From the NCBI GenBank assembly GCA_022702705.1, contig CM040434.1, positions 19,511,771 to 19,575,770 of the forward strand: a stretch of DNA of 64,000 nt, written 5' to 3'. How positions within the stretch are numbered: the stretch's first letter is position 1; every line of letters starts with the position of its first letter. The position numbers and the translations under genes are program-made. The notes under the pieces are model-generated. The model was not told the DNA's origin. It worked only from the letters and a program-made list of their open reading frames with translations, and did no database searches. The DNA is from Papilionanthe hookeriana x Papilionanthe teres. Lineage: Eukaryota; Streptophyta; Magnoliopsida; Asparagales; Orchidaceae. Below are positions 44,200-55,579 of the stretch, piece after piece.

Positions 44200-45731
44200 A
44201 GACTCTCCAAGTATAGATCTGGCTCATATCCATATGGTGCTTTGTCTTCATTCATTCTTTGAAAGGTGACTGAGACTATGGGCTGTGCAACTCCACATAT
44301 GCAATGTTTTGACAAGTCTGCTCATTTTCCTTTTAATACCAGAACTAATCCAACTGGTAGCGGTATCTCTACTGAGCCTTTGAACTCTCCAGGTTCAACA
44401 ATTTGTATTTCTCTTCCGAACAGGATATTGCTCTCGCTCATGAATGAGACAATGCAGAACGGCCTGACGAAGTTGTCGTGGTCGATATGAGGCGAAATGC
44501 AATCCCCCTCCTCAGATATGTTGATGATGTAGATGTTTAGAATGCAGTCTACTGGTAGTATGTGCCATTCCACCATTCTCTTAATCATTTTCTCTATTGG
44601 GGATGGCATACGATCCACTTCATCATCTTGCAAAATCCTTGGGGGATTTCCTTATCTATCCTTCGCAAAGTTGTAGCGACAACCACACTGAATCATGATC
44701 CAGTCATTCCCTCTTTTCCATTTCTGCGGCTCTGCATAGGTTCTTTTTCTTCGACAGTTTGCTCTGCCCAAGTCTTGGAGAGCGAAGACACAGTTCAAAA
44801 TCTTTTCTATGTCACTTCTTGAGAAAACATTAGTATACAGTTTCAATCCTTCCAGAATGTTGACGAACCTTCCCTGGATTTCCTCATAATGCTCGAATTC
44901 TTTTCTTCTAACTCTTCGTATCTTTGCCATTTCATAGTTTAGGATTGTCTATTGTTGTCTCGACTCCACAAATTGAGGTACATACGACTCCACGTCGGGG
45001 TGTTCTCCATTTCTACTCATCAGCGGGACAGCTGCGTATGCCTCAAAAGTCCCATATTCCTTCAGATGCAAGACATTACAATTTGGGCATTCTATAAATG
45101 CTCCCCCCGACGGCTTTCTCGATAAACCCGAGTTGCATGTCGGGCACTCGGTGAAAATCTACTCAAGTGTGACCCATGACGGAATAGGCACTGTAGTATA
45201 CTCTGGCTAAGTTTCTTTAGTAGGCAGGTTGACAGAGGCTTCTTTCATTTATGTATCATTACTTTCTTCTTCAGAAATCAGGGCAAGATTTGTAGTTATC
45301 CCCTGGACTTTCTTCTTTCAATCCTGTCCTAAGGCTCTGTACTTGCAATGATTAGCATTTCTTCTTTGAGTGTGCCTTAGCGGCGTGTCTGGAGCTCTCT
45401 TTGTAACAGCAGCAACTAGCTCTCCTTATGGTGTAGTGATCATTGATGGTATGTGTTTATTCCTTATTGTCTAGAGGTGTAAAACTGTAAATCCTCCTGT
45501 ATCTTCCTGCTTTGATGTCTCTTCTGCCTCCTTGTGAGTAATTCTGACCATGGACTGCAGGTCTGCAGCCTCCCCATGGCTGACTAAGTCCATTAAAGGG
45601 CCTTCGTAGTCCACATTGACTTGGGCAAAATCCAAGTCGAAATTTATCACATCTCCCTCCAGTGCCTTCTCTTTGTTGAGCACTAGATTCAAGTGGTCTT
45701 TAAACACAAAAACCAGCTTTCTACCTGACAT
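44200..45731 (-). pseudogene. ORF3 of OGRE-B: zinc ribbon plus AlkB-like 2OG-Fe(II) dioxygenase
   Basis: Minus-strand homologue of OGRE-A ORF3. The ATG at 45731 opens MSGRKLVFVFKDHLNLVLN, matching the OGRE-A start. A basic HTQRRN stretch follows. A zinc ribbon with CPTC and CPNC (about 45156-45070) comes next and is absent in OGRE-A. After the shared SYVPQFV the AlkB domain runs from about 44880: LYTNVFSRSDIEKILNCVFA, RKRTYAEPQKW, IMIQCGCRYNFA, DEVDRMP, SPHIDHDNFVRPFC with the iron-binding HID at 44489-44481, NILFG, EIPLPVGLVLVLKGK, a stop, then LSKHC (distal His) and VSVTFQRMNEDKAPYG. It is nearly in one phase, with a few stops and one break near 44640. Resemblance to ALKBH9-type RNA demethylases is stronger here than in OGRE-A. 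Confidence 0.87.
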
Positions 45732-46019
45732 CAGTGAGGTGGTACTTTTCTCGAACAATAATAATAACAAATTATTATTTAGTGCATTTTAGATGCCATT
45801 ATCTTATTTAAAAAACCTTTTACAAAATTTAAAATTTAAACCAAATATTTCAACAGTGCACCTTTTATTTCACAGAAAATTTATTTTATTTCTCTTAATT
45901 TTATTACAAAATTTCAAAACAGGTGTCATCTCTCGGATTTTTCATGTTGTGTAGTATTTCTTTAAATATTTTTCATTAACTAGCAACAAGGACCTTTCTC
46001 CTTAGGAATCCACCAGCTG

Positions 46020-47200
46020 GTATGCTCCTCCAGACTAAACTTTCTCTATCAAGAATGGTCCCTCCCAGGTCGGTTCAAATTTTCCACCTGTCTTGCGATG
46101 TGCAAAAATAAGCCTTCTAAAAATGAGAATGAGGTCAACAAATTTGATCGACCTCGGGCGGACCAATTTATCATGGGTTTGGATCATCTTTGCTTGGTAA
46201 AGCTCTGAATTCTGCTGTGCGAACAATCTCTTCCATTCAAAGCTTTCCAATTCTGTAAGTCAGAGCTTGTCATTTCCTTCTGCTGTAATTTGATTGGTGA
46301 CGATAATTCTGAGTGACGGTAGTTGAACCTCTAATGAAAGCATGACCTCTGACCCATCTACGAGTGCATAAGGTGTAGAATGTGTCATTGTTCTGACAGT
46401 TTTCCTATATGCCCATAAGGCTTCCAGTAACATCTCGTGTCATCCTCTTTTGATGTCATCCAATTTCTTCTTGAAAATCTATACAAGCGTCTTGTTGAAT
46501 GCTTCTGCTAATCCATTTGACATAGGGTAGTAGATCGTAGAGCATCTCCAATCTATCGCGTGTCGTCTGACAAAATTGTTGATCTTGGTGCTCTTGAAGG
46601 TGAACCCCATTGTTAGAGATGATCCTGCGTGGTGCACCGAAACAGTAAACAATTTGATTCTTGAAGAACTGTAGCACCTATTTCGCTGTGACTTCTCGTA
46701 ACGGAATTCCCTTTGCCCATTTGGAGAAATAGTTCGTAGATGTGAGCATGAATCTTTGTCCTTTAGAGGGTAGAGGGTCTATCAGACCCACTATATCTTT
46801 ACACAAACACTTAAATGGTCACGACGCAACCGTGGGGTGTAGACATTCGTAGGTTGGTACAAGATCACTGATTGCACTTAGCACTGTAATATTTCTTAGC
46901 TATATCCATGTTGTCTGTCATCATTTCTGACAAATAATATCCAAGTCTTTTTATTTTCATTTTCATCTTCGGCCCTGACTAGTGAGCTCCACACAATCAG
47001 GCTGCACTTCTTTGACAATATTCTGTGCTTTTGCTCTGATCAGACATCTCAAACACATCTGATCGAACAATCTTCTGTATAAGACGTTGTTGATTGTGGC
47101 ATACGACATCGTCCTTCTTCGAATCTGATATACTACTGATTTGTCTTCCGGCAGTTTTCCTATTTGCAAGTATTCTGTGAATGGTTGGCACCAATCTTCG
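46020..47200 (-). pseudogene. pol: OGRE-B integrase
   Basis: The N-terminal segment follows aRNH in the 46963-47340 stretch (KLPEDKSVVYQIRRR, NNVLYRRLF). The core has DIVGLIDPLPSKGQRF (first Asp near 46790), YFSKWAKGIPLREV, and SNNGVH where OGRE-A has SDNGSA, so the second catalytic Asp has become Asn. The C-terminal part includes WKRLFAQQNSELYQAKMIQTHDKLVRPRS and KFEPTWEGPFLIEKV (46035-46250). Multiple stops and shifts. The 45732-46019 spacer before ORF3 has no gene. Confidence 0.88.
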
Positions 47201-47329
47201 ACATCATCTGCCACTATAGCTGCCATTCCTTCTTTACCCAATTTATGTAGAGTGTTGAGGTCGATCTGCGCTAGCACCTGACATTCTTGTATGGTAATAT
47301 CTATGAAATTCTCTTCTGGACATGCAAAT

Positions 47330-47765
47330 TCTTTAGCCAAACTAGCTAAAACTTTTGCATAGGTATTATCCGCTCAGGGAATCCTATGGAATGTTACATT
47401 GGAATTTGCTCCAACAACTTCATCGCATACCGGTGGTATTCTTCTAATCTTAGCTTCAGAATCTTATATTGTCCTGCCACCTACTGAATGACGACTTGGG
47501 AGACACCAGAAATGGCAATGTCTATTGTTTCTATTAGTATTGTCAATTCTAATCCCATTATTAGTGCTTCATTTTCTGCTTCATCGTTAGTGCACCGCTC
47601 TATCATGTGGTAGGAGAATCTTAACATTGCCTGATTCGATGTAACGAAGATCAACCCGATTCCTGTTTTGCCTGGTGTCATCATTTGTAGTCATTTATCA
47701 TTTCTGGCTGATGAAGCTCCTGTCGAAGTACATCTCCCAACGTTGAGCATTGAGATCTTCCACTT
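47330..47765 (-). pseudogene. pol: OGRE-B archaeal-type RNase H
   Basis: WEMYFDRSF near 47740 aligns with WELYFDGAS of OGRE-A. The open stretch 47481-47684 has GKTGIGLIFVTSNQAMLRFSY, NDEAENEALIMGLEL and ISGVSQVVIQ, where the third catalytic Asp (GDS in OGRE-A) reads Gly-Val-Ser. The C-terminal block lies at about 47330-47400. It is therefore both broken and catalytically damaged. Confidence 0.85.
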
Positions 47766-49420
47766 GCATTATTTGTACGTCTGGTAAATCATCGTTGAGA
47801 GGGGATCCAGCTGGTAGTGGGTGTGCTGCAAGGAAGTCCGCCAAAATCTACCCTTTGATAGCACGCAAAGGCACAAATGTTATATCAAATTGCAATAAAA
47901 TCATTGACCACATTCATAAACGTCCGAAAAGTGTTGGTCAAGTCATCAAATATTGCAGTAGATTAACTTTTGAAATCAGGTTAACCTTATGAGACAACCT
48001 GAAATGTATAAGCTTTTGAGCCAATAAAATCAAAGCTAGATAATGTTTCTCGATAGAAGGATACTTTACCTCCGCTAGTATTAGATGTTGACTCAAGTAG
48101 TAGAGTGCACTTCTTAACTTCATTATTGACTTGGGCTAGTATCAACGGTCAACCAGGGATAGGGGCTGCTAAAACAGGAGGTGTTTTCTGATATCGTTTA
48201 ATATCTTTGAAAGCTCGTTCCATGGCTCTCCCCAAGCAAATTTGGCATCCTTTCGAAGTAAATTTGAAAATGATAGACACCTTCCTGACATATTGGATAT
48301 AAAGCATCTTAGGTATTCCAATTTACCTTGAAAAGAACGTAGTTATTTCAAGGCTCTTAGAGGAGACAATTCCAAGATAGCTTTAATTTTCTCTGGGTCA
48401 ATCTCGATTCCCCGATGATGGACTAGGAATCTTAGAAATTTCCCGGAGGTAACGTCGAAGGCGCACTTTAAGGGATTCATCTTTAGATTATATTTTCGTA
48501 ATCATTCAAATACGATCCTCAAATCATACATGTTTTCCTTTACTTTGCTCTTGAAGACCAAATCGTCCACATAGCATTCCACTTGGTTGTGAATGAGGTC
48601 ATCGAAGATCTTTGTCATTGCTCGCTGGTAAGTTTCTATGGCATTCTTCAAACCAAATGACATCACGATATAGCAGTAGATCCCATCGACGTTCTGAATG
48701 ATGTAAGTGTTGCATCTTCTCGAGCTATCTCGATTTGATTGTAGCCTGATGATCCATCAATGAATGAGAAAATCTCGTGCATCGACACAATGTTCACCAT
48801 GAACTCCGGTGTCGGTAATGGAAATTCATCCTTTGGACATGTCTTGTTTAAATCCCTGAAGTCGACATACACTCATATCTGTCAATTCTTCTTACAACAT
48901 TGTCTAACTATGTGGGGTATTGCTTTTCCAGCACAAAGCTAGCATCTATCTATTTCTTCAGCTTAGCTGTGACTTACTGTTGTATATTGAGGCACATTCT
49001 TCAGAGAGCTTTTTTTGCTGGTGTCATATTCTGATCCACTCTGAGTCGGTAAAATGCAACTTCTAGAGACAAAACCTGGTATTTCTTCGTAACTCCAAGT
49101 GAAGCAATTTTTAAATTATGACAACATCTTGAAAAAAATTGTGGATTCTTGTTCATTGAGTAGAAAACTTATAAAAGTTGGTCAGGGATGTTCCTCAATC
49201 CGTAGATTGATTTCCTTTAATTCGTCGACTGTTGACTTGATTTCTTCCTTAAATTATGGTGGAGCATCTTCTATCAGGTTATCTTCACAATCATCTTCGA
49301 CGTTGAAGCATTGTTCTTTTAACTGGCTAGTAACAACCATGCAAGATCCTGAGCCATCAACTGGTCCTATCGTACCAAATCCAATACTCTCTTTCAATTT
49401 GAGAGTTTTCGTTTAGTATT
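47766..49420 (-). pseudogene. pol: OGRE-B RT and gypsy-type RNase H
   Basis: The 48663-48872 stretch carries MYVDFRDLNKTCPKDEFPLP and FSFIDGSSGYNQIEIAREDA. The region near 48560 encodes a degenerate catalytic motif followed by the thumb with HHRGIEIDPEKI-like sequence (about 48400). The gRNH ends with HYLALILLAQKLIHFRLSHKVNLISKVN (47938-48123). The linker upstream of RT (49421-49879) is recognisable by alignment to OGRE-A 16750-17100 but is heavily decayed. The order RT-gRNH-aRNH is as in OGRE-A. Confidence 0.85.
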
Positions 49421-49879
49421 CCATAATTTTTCAAAAAGTTACAACTTTTTCTTTTACATTTGTTATGACACATAACCTTGATAGATTAATTTTTGGACAT
49501 ATGGAGAAAAGTAACCAAATTGTAATTCCATTAATTTATTAAAATCAACCTCTTCAAGATTCATTCAAATTTTGGAAGTAGAAGGAGAAGCACGGTAAAA
49601 CTTGATGGGTTTGAAACTACCACTAAAGACTTCCTTGACTTCCATACTCATGATCTTTTGAGGGTGGATCGGAGTTAGGGTCATGACTTAAATGTAATGG
49701 TTAATCCAATCATACATCGACTCATATTCACTTTTCACTTTATCCTCCAAGGAAATATTGAATTGAGGCTTCTTCTGGCTTATAATCACAATTTCATTAT
49801 CAGATTTATTTTCCTCTGAGCTTCCTTCTATGTCGATGCTGATGGTTGGCTTCGTCCATTCAACGATCTTGTAAGTTCT

Positions 49880-50778
49880 TCCTCGCCTGCGTCCCCGGTC
49901 TCGATCTCGGATGCGTGGACTAAAAGAACCTCCACCGACTCATTGCAAAGGAGTGGTGGGAGATCATTGAAGCGGAGCTGAATGGTCTCACTCTTGTGAT
50001 TTGTGAATCTTCAGTCTTTTTTGCACGATTTCTCTTGAAAATACTGTTTTCTTCCGGGGAGCATAATAGACGGCGTCATCGTGGATGCCTACTTCATGTA
50101 TCGAGAATGAATGTAAGTCTCCCTTGATGCAGTGTTCTTGTCCATATTTATAATACTTAATGCACAGATGTAGCGAAGACGAAATCATATTATACTCATG
50201 AAGCCACGACCGACCAAGTAAAGTGTTGAACGAAGTTTTCGCATCAATGGCATGGAATATTGCAGTTGTTACTAGATCTCCAACTTTTATCAGTAGCATA
50301 ATCAATTTAAGCACTCTTTCTTCTTTCTGGTTGAATCATTTTAGAATCATCTTATCTAAAGTGAGTTCTTATGCGTTGATATCTAAATATGCTAATGTCC
50401 GCAAACTCATTATATTGAGTGACACACCTAGATCTACCAAAACTCTAGAAAGCACAAATCTGATGATGTTAACGGAAATGTAGAGCAGTTAAATGTGGTC
50501 GGCAGTACCAAATAGCAAGTCTTCGTCGGAGAAGGTTATGCCAGACTGTTCCTTCAAAGTACAAACTCCATCTGAGGACGTGATAGCTAACTGTGCTAAG
50601 AAAATCCTAGATCAAGCAGAGGCTTGATCAGATTTTCTTTCATCTCCTTTAACAGGATCATCGTAGATGCTAAGTTTGGCTGGCAACTTCTTAAGATGAG
50701 CTAGTATATTGTAATCCACTTTATTGGAATCTCAAATTTCTTCTCTAATGTGTGTTTCTTCAAACGGTGGAGGCGACT
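49880..50778 (-). pseudogene. pol: OGRE-B protease
   Basis: PPFEETHIREEI, then KVDYNILAHLKKLPAKLSIYD at about 50778-50670, aligns with OGRE-A. The active-site block VLVDLGVSLNIMSL (about 50440) keeps the Asp and Gly with Leu between them. The 49988-50314 stretch has FNTLLGRSWLHEYNMISSSLH and the shared tail FSIHEVGIHDDAVYYAPRKKTVFSRE. The region starts abruptly at 50778 because S1 begins there. Confidence 0.87.
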
Positions 50779-53205
50779 TGATATACCTAGAATACATAAC
50801 ATTTTTGTACAAATTTTTATACTTATTTTTGATGATATCGCACTTTAGTGGAATGTATTTGTGTGTTTTTGTTTTAGGCACAATTAAAAGGATAAAATAT
50901 GTCAAAAGGAGTGAAAAAAAAGTCAAATTTTGCGCAAAAATGAAGAAGGTGTTAAAAAGAACTAGGATGCCTAAGCGCCTAAGCACCAGCAGACAGAGAA
51001 GGCCGCGCCTAAGCGCTGAAGGCCCCGCACTTAATCATGGGGTAGTTACTTTGCAATTTCAAGAAATTTTGGCAAATTTTAAAGGGGTGATTGAGGAAAC
51101 CTTTGGTACAAACGTGGGTAATTGATCAAGAGCGCCAAAAGACAAATTTCACTTGAAAGGATGCATCTCTTGGGTAGATTCATTGAATATAGACATATTT
51201 TGAAGAGACGCTAAGGCACCTTTCGAGAAAGTATAAAAGAATGGACTTAAAAGGAGTTTAAAAGAGGTTGTTAAAAAGTTGAATTATTTTGTTTAGAGAG
51301 AGTATTTATAGTAAGAAGTTGTTAGATTATTACTTAGGTTTTCTTCACACTTATCTCATTCCTAGTGAAAAGGAATGTGGGTAGAGCTTTCTAATAAAAA
51401 ATCTAGTGTTTTAGAGAGATTTAAACCCTCTAAGGTTGGGCGACCAGTTCTAGGGAGTCTTGTAAGAGAAAGGAAGAGATTCAAAGGAACTTCAAGTGTT
51501 CGGTGGAGACAAACTTGAGATAAGTTTTTATCTTTGTACTTCATTTAGTTTTAATTGAGACTTCCTGTGTTTTCTACATGATTTCTACTTTTAAAATTGC
51601 TTGTTGTTGTGTTTTCTCCATGGATTCTAAGTAGTCTTCTATATCTTTTTCCTTAAAATGAAAAGTAATTATGTGATTGATGGAAGTTGTAGAAGTATTG
51701 ATTTTTAATGTTGGAATAAGTTGTAGAAGCCCAGGGTAGTTACTTTGCAATTTCAAGAAATTTTTTGACGAATTTTGATGGGTTGTTTGAGGTAACCTTT
51801 GGTACAAATGTGGGTAACTGATCAAGGGCGCCAAAAGACATTCAAATTTCACTTAAATTGATGCATCTCTTGGGTAGATTCATTGAATATGAACACATTT
51901 TGGAGAGACATCAAAGCACCTTTTCAGAAATAAAAGAATGGACTTAAAGAGAGTTTAAAAGAGGCTATTAAAAACTTGAATTAGTGTGTTTAGAGAGAGT
52001 AGTTATAGTAAAAAATTGTAGGATTATTACTTAGGGTTTCTTCACACTTATCTCATTCCCAGTGAAAGGGAAGGTGGGTAGAGATTTCTAAGTAAAAATC
52101 CATTATTTTAGAGAGATTTAAACCCTTTAGGGTTGGGCGACCAGTCCTAGGGAGTCTTATAAGAGAAAGAAAGAGATTCAAAGGAACTTTAAGAGTTTGA
52201 TGAGAGGAACTTGAGATAAGTTTTTATATTTATATTTCATCTGGTTTTAGCTGAGACTACTCATGATTTCTACTATTAAAATTACTTCTTGTTGTGTTTT
52301 CTCCATAGATTCTGAGTAGTTTTCTTTATCTTATTCCTTAAAATGAAAAGTAATTAAGTGATGGACAAAAGTTGTGGAAGTATTGATCTTTAATGTTGGA
52401 ATAAGTTGTGTTGATTTAATCCTTGCACTTCAATTACCTCTTGATTTGGCAATTAAGATGTTAACATTTATTATGAGAACATGTAAGATCCTTGTAGGTA
52501 TTGTCTCAATCAAATATTAAAAGAAATCACATGAGATCGTATGGATGAGAAAGTAATTCATATAATTTTATGCAAATAAATAAGGAAATATACTTTGATG
52601 GGTCTAGAATTAGAGGACTTTAGGGTGACAGACTAAAGCCCTTAATTTGGTTTATGGTTTTAGGTTTTGATGTGAGATGTTAGCCCCTAGGTGCAGGGAA
52701 AGGAGGGAAATCTAGAGTGAGAGCTAGTATCTTCCTTACCTAACTCGTCTTCAAAACTATTCAAACTTTAAACTAGCCAATGTTCTCGATAGCATCTCTA
52801 GTAAGGGTAAAGAATAATATTGCTCCTGTTTGGTTCAACAAAATTTTGAATATTTCTACAACAGAACTCTTGTACTTATTACTTATTCATGATAAGGAAA
52901 AAGATTATTTCATTTATACTTCATTAATCTTACAAAAAATCTCGTTTTAGTTAGTTATTTGTTTACTTCATTTCAAAATATAAGAAAATACCAAAAAGAT
53001 TCGCATTTTCAAGTTTTTTGTTATCTAAAACTGTTTAAGTGTCTTTTTCTAAATATAATTTTGTGATTAAATTCTTTGCATTTTCTAATATCCAAAACTC
53101 TTCCTCGTGGGATTAATATTTTGGGTCTTAATCAGAAAGTCTTATATTAGTTGATAACGATACATATACTTGCATAGAATCCCTAAATATATTTTAAAGG
53201 ATAAG
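50779..53205 (+). repeat. S1: Athila-like LTR piece with an internal duplication
   Basis: Starts TGATATACC at 50779, preceded by CGACT. It shows the usual LTR order: GATGATATCGCACTTTAGTGG near the start, a GC-rich patch (50968-51032), long non-coding body, then TCTTAATCAGAAAGTCTTATATTAG and GATACATATACTTGCATAGAATCC near 53130-53185. An internal tandem duplication makes it longer than its relatives. No matching 5 bp duplication is found at the right end; it abuts S2 tail to tail. Confidence 0.82.
51041..52428 (+). repeat. 694-bp tandem duplication inside S1
   Basis: GGTAGTTACTTTGCAATTTC begins at 51041 and again at 51735. The following several hundred bases (ending with the CTTCACACTTATCTCATTCC and GGTTGGGCGACCAGT blocks) repeat in the same order with many small differences. 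Confidence 0.88.
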
Positions 53206-54760
53206 AACTAGGATTATAAAAACCAATTCAGAATCACAACTTGAAAATCAAAATTGCCTACGTGTCACTAATATGCAATAGAAAATAATATGAAGACTTA
53301 ATAAACTAATTCTACTCACAGATAACTAATTCTACTAATAAAGTGAAGTTCAAATATATAAGCAAGAATATTTCTCCTTTGTTAAGAAATTTAAGTGAAT
53401 GAATAATTAGAATTAGTTTAAAATGTGTTTTGCTAAATAGAAGCATACCTATTATTTACTCTTTGGTCCAGGCATAAAGAAGAGTATTGATTAATCCTAT
53501 GCTTGGTTATTGAATATGTGGCTAGGCTGGGAGGATACCGGCTCTCACTTCGGAGCTCCCACGTTCCCCTCTCTTGAGGGATAACATCTACACTTCATCA
53601 CCCAAACGATAGGACCGAATTGAGGATTTTAGTATATCACTCTAAAATCTCTAATTCTACGTCTGATGAATATTATTTCCCTATTTATTTGCACCCTACT
53701 TCCAAGGACTTTGACCTCCCTGAATCTCGGATGTAATCTTTACTTTAGTTGTAAACTCAACATATTTTAACTAATCAATTGGCCAGATTGAAAGTAAATT
53801 AAGATTTAAGTGAAAGATTATCACAACTTCTTTTATAATTTTCTTGGCACACTAATTCAAATCATAATTTCATAAAAATATCAAAACAAGGAGAAAGATA
53901 GAAAAACTACTCAGAATTCATGGAGAAGATACGATAAAACTTCGATTTCATATATAAAAGCAAAGTTCTACAAACTAAAATAAGTAAACACAACTTATCT
54001 CAAATTCCTTCCCAAGCAAACTCCTTGAAGTTCCTCTGAATCTCTTCCTTTCTTTTCAGTACGCAAAATTCTCCTTCGAAATGGCAATGAGGAAGAAATC
54101 TCTCACTTCCCTTCCACTCTTACAATCTCTCGAAGAATCCCTCACAAATATCACTATCTAAACTCACTAACTAACACTCTTTTTACTCTTTGGACTCACT
54201 AGACTCACACACTTGACTCTCTAGTGGACTAGATGACACGTGGTGGACACAAATGGACGCTAGTGGACCCCTTGACACTATTTTCGGCCCCAAATTGATT
54301 CTTTTAAAGTGGTTGAAGAGTTTCCAAGAGTTTTCCAAGCATCCCTTCAAAAATCATCCACAATCAATGTACTTTGTGAGAAAACTGACTTTCCCGCCGT
54401 CGGCGGCCTCGAGCTCACCGTCAGCGGCCTTCTAGAATACTTAGCCCTGGACCCTCTTGCATAAGGCCCACTGTCGGCAGCCTCGATCTTGCCGTCGGTG
54501 GGCTTCCTTGTAATATTTTCTGACTCTCGGGAAAAACATGCCCTCGAAGCCGTCGAGCTCATCTTCAGCGCCATAGATCAAATTTTCTTCTTTTTGGTCC
54601 TTTTTTCTCCAAATTCGCTCCTTTTTGTATTTTTTCGCTCCATTGTCCATGAATCAACATATCTGTAACAAATCATCAAAAATACTCTTCTTTAAAGTGC
54701 AATATCATCAAAAATAATATAAAATAAGTATGAAAATCTTAACATATTTTTAGTGGGTCA
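53206..54760 (-). repeat. S2: Athila-like LTR piece, inverted relative to S1
   Basis: On the minus strand it starts TGACCCACTAAAAATATG at 54760 and runs left through the GATGATATTGCACTTTAAAG block and a GC-rich patch (54392-54575) with repeated GCCGTCGGCGGCC-type units. The final LTR part, with the GATACGTATACTTG block, is missing. The border with S1 near 53205 is approximate. Frames at 54253-54650 are chance translations. Confidence 0.8.
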
Positions 54761-55579
54761 CTCTTGATGGGGTTAAGTATGATTTGAGGATCATTTAAGG
54801 AATGTAAATCGGGTTTAGATGGGTTGTGATCAGTTGCGTCATCACTGGAGACAATTAAAATGTTGCCAAAATCATCACTCTTATAATTATAAGACCTCAG
54901 AGGGGCGAAGAGGAAATTATACAAAGTAAGCGGTTTGAGGAATTTATCACCCAAATCCGAGACAACCAATCTAATAGGGATAGCCTCTATCTTATCCTTC
55001 GCTCTATCAATCTTCACTCCATCTACGATCTCCTTCTTCTCGATCCTCTTTGTAGTAATTTCTTTGGCGTGATCTCCATCATTGGCTTGGGAGGAAGCAG
55101 ACTCTGTGCAGTGGCTTGCTCTTAAATAGCCTCTATCTGATCCAGTATCTTCTTGGAGATCTTCATCCAGACTGTGCTCCATCCATCTTTACTTGATATG
55201 GTTCTATCATATAGAATCGCTCGGCCGAAATCATATTTATGGAACCTCTTTCAGGTTCTTCAAATATTCTTTTGGTATTGTTATATTTCCATCTTTATAG
55301 TTCCTCTCAAGCCATTCCTTAAAGCTGAAGCAATTCTCTATGGTATCTTCATGTAACCTGTGCTATGGGCAGTAGTTGGGTTGATCCTTCATATTGACTT
55401 ATTCTAATTTCTTCAACTCATGCAATTTAACATCTTTGCCACGGCGTCATCTTTAAATGAGTAATTCATGTTTAGTCGAGCTGCTATTGTCAGACCCTGT
55501 CTTCCGTCCGTCTTGTATGGTCTCTGCTGGAAAGACTACTGACCCGATTGATTGTGTTGCTGACTGTATTATTGAGGAA
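54761..55579 (-). pseudogene. gag: OGRE-B gag-protease linker and zinc-knuckle remnant
   Basis: On the minus strand, near 55370, NYCP then HR then ENCFSFKEW is a zinc-knuckle-like remnant that keeps the two Cys lost in OGRE-A. The 54739-55182 stretch (HSLDEDLQEDTG, RLVVSDLGDKFLKPLTLYNFLFAP) aligns with OGRE-A 15130-15600. About 240 bp of expected coding sequence between its left end and the protease at 50778 is missing, apparently lost with the S1/S2 event. Confidence 0.78.
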
